Assembly: GCA_019244945.1 (NCBI GenBank)
Contig: JAFASD010000093.1
Coordinates: 1-14,118 of the forward strand
Direction of reading: 5' to 3'
Source: Acidobacteriaceae bacterium
GTDB taxonomy: Bacteria > Acidobacteriota > Terriglobia > Bryobacterales > Bryobacteraceae
Length of the DNA: 14,118 bases
Of this stretch, positions 13,519-14,118 are shown in pieces. A program made the translations under genes and the position numbers. Within the stretch, counting starts at the first letter, position 1. Each line of letters begins with the position of its first letter. The notes beneath the pieces are model-generated. The model was not told where the DNA came from. It made no database searches and saw only the letters and a program-made list of their open reading frames with translations.

Positions 13519-13758
13519 ATGACAGACTGGCGCCACCATTTAGCAAGCGATCCACACGTACATGGAGGGCAGATGTGCGCCAAGGGCACGCGCGTAACAG
13601 TGAAGGTGATTTTGGATTGTTTGGAGGATGGCGCCTCCCGTGACGAGATCTTGCGTAGCCATCCGGAATTGCGACCGGCTCACATCGATGCGGCGCTCGA
13701 GTACGCGGCAGACGTGAATCATACCGAAACGCTGAAAAGTTTTGGAGCGGCTCACTGA
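13519..13758 (+). CDS. DUF433 domain protein (VapB-like antitoxin family)
   Basis: A 79-residue protein from ATG 13519, with GAGG at 13507-13510 eight bases upstream; a GTG at 13510 in the same frame would overlap that site and is less likely. The family core is plain: DPHVHGGQMCAKGTRVTVKVILDCLEDGASRDEILRSHPEL, split as a short strand with G-x-P/A-x-x-x-GTRV followed by the winged-helix-like part, then DIDAALEYAAD-like text here as HIDAALEYAADV. DUF433 proteins usually act as DNA-binding antitoxins beside a DUF5615 PIN-like toxin. No such toxin is encoded next to it in the window: only 55 bases separate it from a membrane protein gene, and the upstream neighbour is the diverging secreted protein. 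It may therefore be an orphan or a chromosomal regulator. Confidence 0.85.
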   Translation: MTDWRHHLASDPHVHGGQMCAKGTRVTVKVILDCLEDGASRDEILRSHPELRPAHIDAALEYAADVNHTETLKSFGAAH

Positions 13759-13813
13759 GCCGTCCTGGAGTTCGTAGTCCGCCGCAACGCGCTCGATACT
13801 CGGAACACTAGGT

Positions 13814-14118
13814 ATGGCGGGTGGGGGCGGTGGAAAGAGATATACAACATCCGACCGCGTTGCGCTTGCTTTTTGCGCTGCCGCAGTACTCTTTCTTCTA
13901 GCAGGCGGCGCCGTTCAGATCAGGCGGCCCGTGTTGGGAATCTCATGCCTGAAACCGCTCGATGCGCATCAACCACCGATTCAGGGAACCGGTTTTGCGC
14001 CAAATGCCGTCTATACCTCGACCCCGGCTCCCCCACATCGCGGAGACGTCTCGTTTTATGGATCCTGGCTTGGATCAGACGCGTCCACCGGTTCCGCTTA
14101 TAGCCGCTGGTATCCCGC
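13814..14118 (+). CDS. membrane-anchored protein of unknown function, N-terminal part (cut by window edge)
   Basis: From ATG 13814 a frame stays open to the window end, giving 101 residues plus two bases. It begins MAGGGGGKRYTTSDR, followed by one strong hydrophobic segment (VALAFCAAAVLFLLAGGAV) and a basic QIRR, then a Gly/Pro/Ser-rich region ending FYGSWLGSDASTGSAYSRWYP. The first in-frame codon after an upstream TAG (13775-13777) that can start translation is this ATG, so the start is well bounded. Only a weak GGAA is seen upstream. The transmembrane segment suggests either an anchored extracytoplasmic domain or the first helix of a polytopic protein. I do not recognise the family. An overlapping closed frame at 13873-14103 lacks such features and is a shadow. 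Confidence 0.6.
   Translation, partial: MAGGGGGKRYTTSDRVALAFCAAAVLFLLAGGAVQIRRPVLGISCLKPLDAHQPPIQGTGFAPNAVYTSTPAPPHRGDVSFYGSWLGSDASTGSAYSRWYP

Noticed and set aside
1..14118. tRNA, rRNA, CRISPR array, insertion sequence or prophage
   Set aside because: No cloverleaf, evenly spaced repeats, transposase or phage gene motifs were seen on reading both strands; coding sequence fills nearly the whole window.

Overview
The window looks like a piece of a Gram-negative soil bacterial chromosome, most likely from Acidobacteriota (for example the Solibacter/Bryobacter side). This is inferred from the gene families: a kumamolisin-like S53 peptidase, a membrane-anchored protein with a carboxypeptidase-regulatory-like domain, a LolA-like/TlpA fusion, Uma2 and DUF433 proteins, and a glucoamylase-family hydrolase. 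Base composition is moderately GC-rich and even. I saw no mobile element, CRISPR array, rRNA or tRNA. The window holds 15 genes, two of them cut by the window edges. No gene-free stretch exceeds about 120 bases. Several starts are TTG or GTG.

Left part (1-3125): on the minus strand a GNAT acyltransferase overlaps the start of a truncated MenC/N-succinylamino-acid racemase. This pair resembles the known succinylation-racemisation route for D-amino acids. Diverging from it is an S53 peptidase whose activation domain occurs twice, once at each end of the protein; this is the most unusual protein architecture here.

Middle-left (3135-6330, minus): a compact operon in the order cysteine desulfurase, mnmA, lipid A-type acyltransferase. 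The desulfurase very probably supplies sulfur to MnmA for tRNA 2-thiolation. MnmA carries a CxxC + C cysteine set suggestive of an Fe-S cluster enzyme. Diverging from it (6382-7886, plus) are a DUF62 SAM hydrolase and a MOSC-domain protein, possibly translationally coupled.

Middle-right (7891-10862): a membrane-anchored Cys-rich extracytoplasmic protein (minus) diverges from a Tat-exported glucoamylase/GH144-like hydrolase (plus), followed by a Uma2-family nuclease-like protein.

Right part (10870-14118): a minus-strand group comprises a small secreted Pro/Gln/Asn-rich repeat protein, the HtpX membrane protease and a LolA-like/TlpA thiol-disulfide protein; all three concern the envelope. Diverging from it are a DUF433 antitoxin-like protein without a visible toxin partner, and the N-terminal part of a membrane-anchored protein that runs off the window. 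The 110-base gap between the diverging genes carries three GGT-N(1-3)-GAACCA motifs.

No clearly new multi-gene system is visible. The best leads are the double-prodomain peptidase, the GNAT/racemase pair, the MnmA cysteine arrangement and the intergenic GAACCA repeats.
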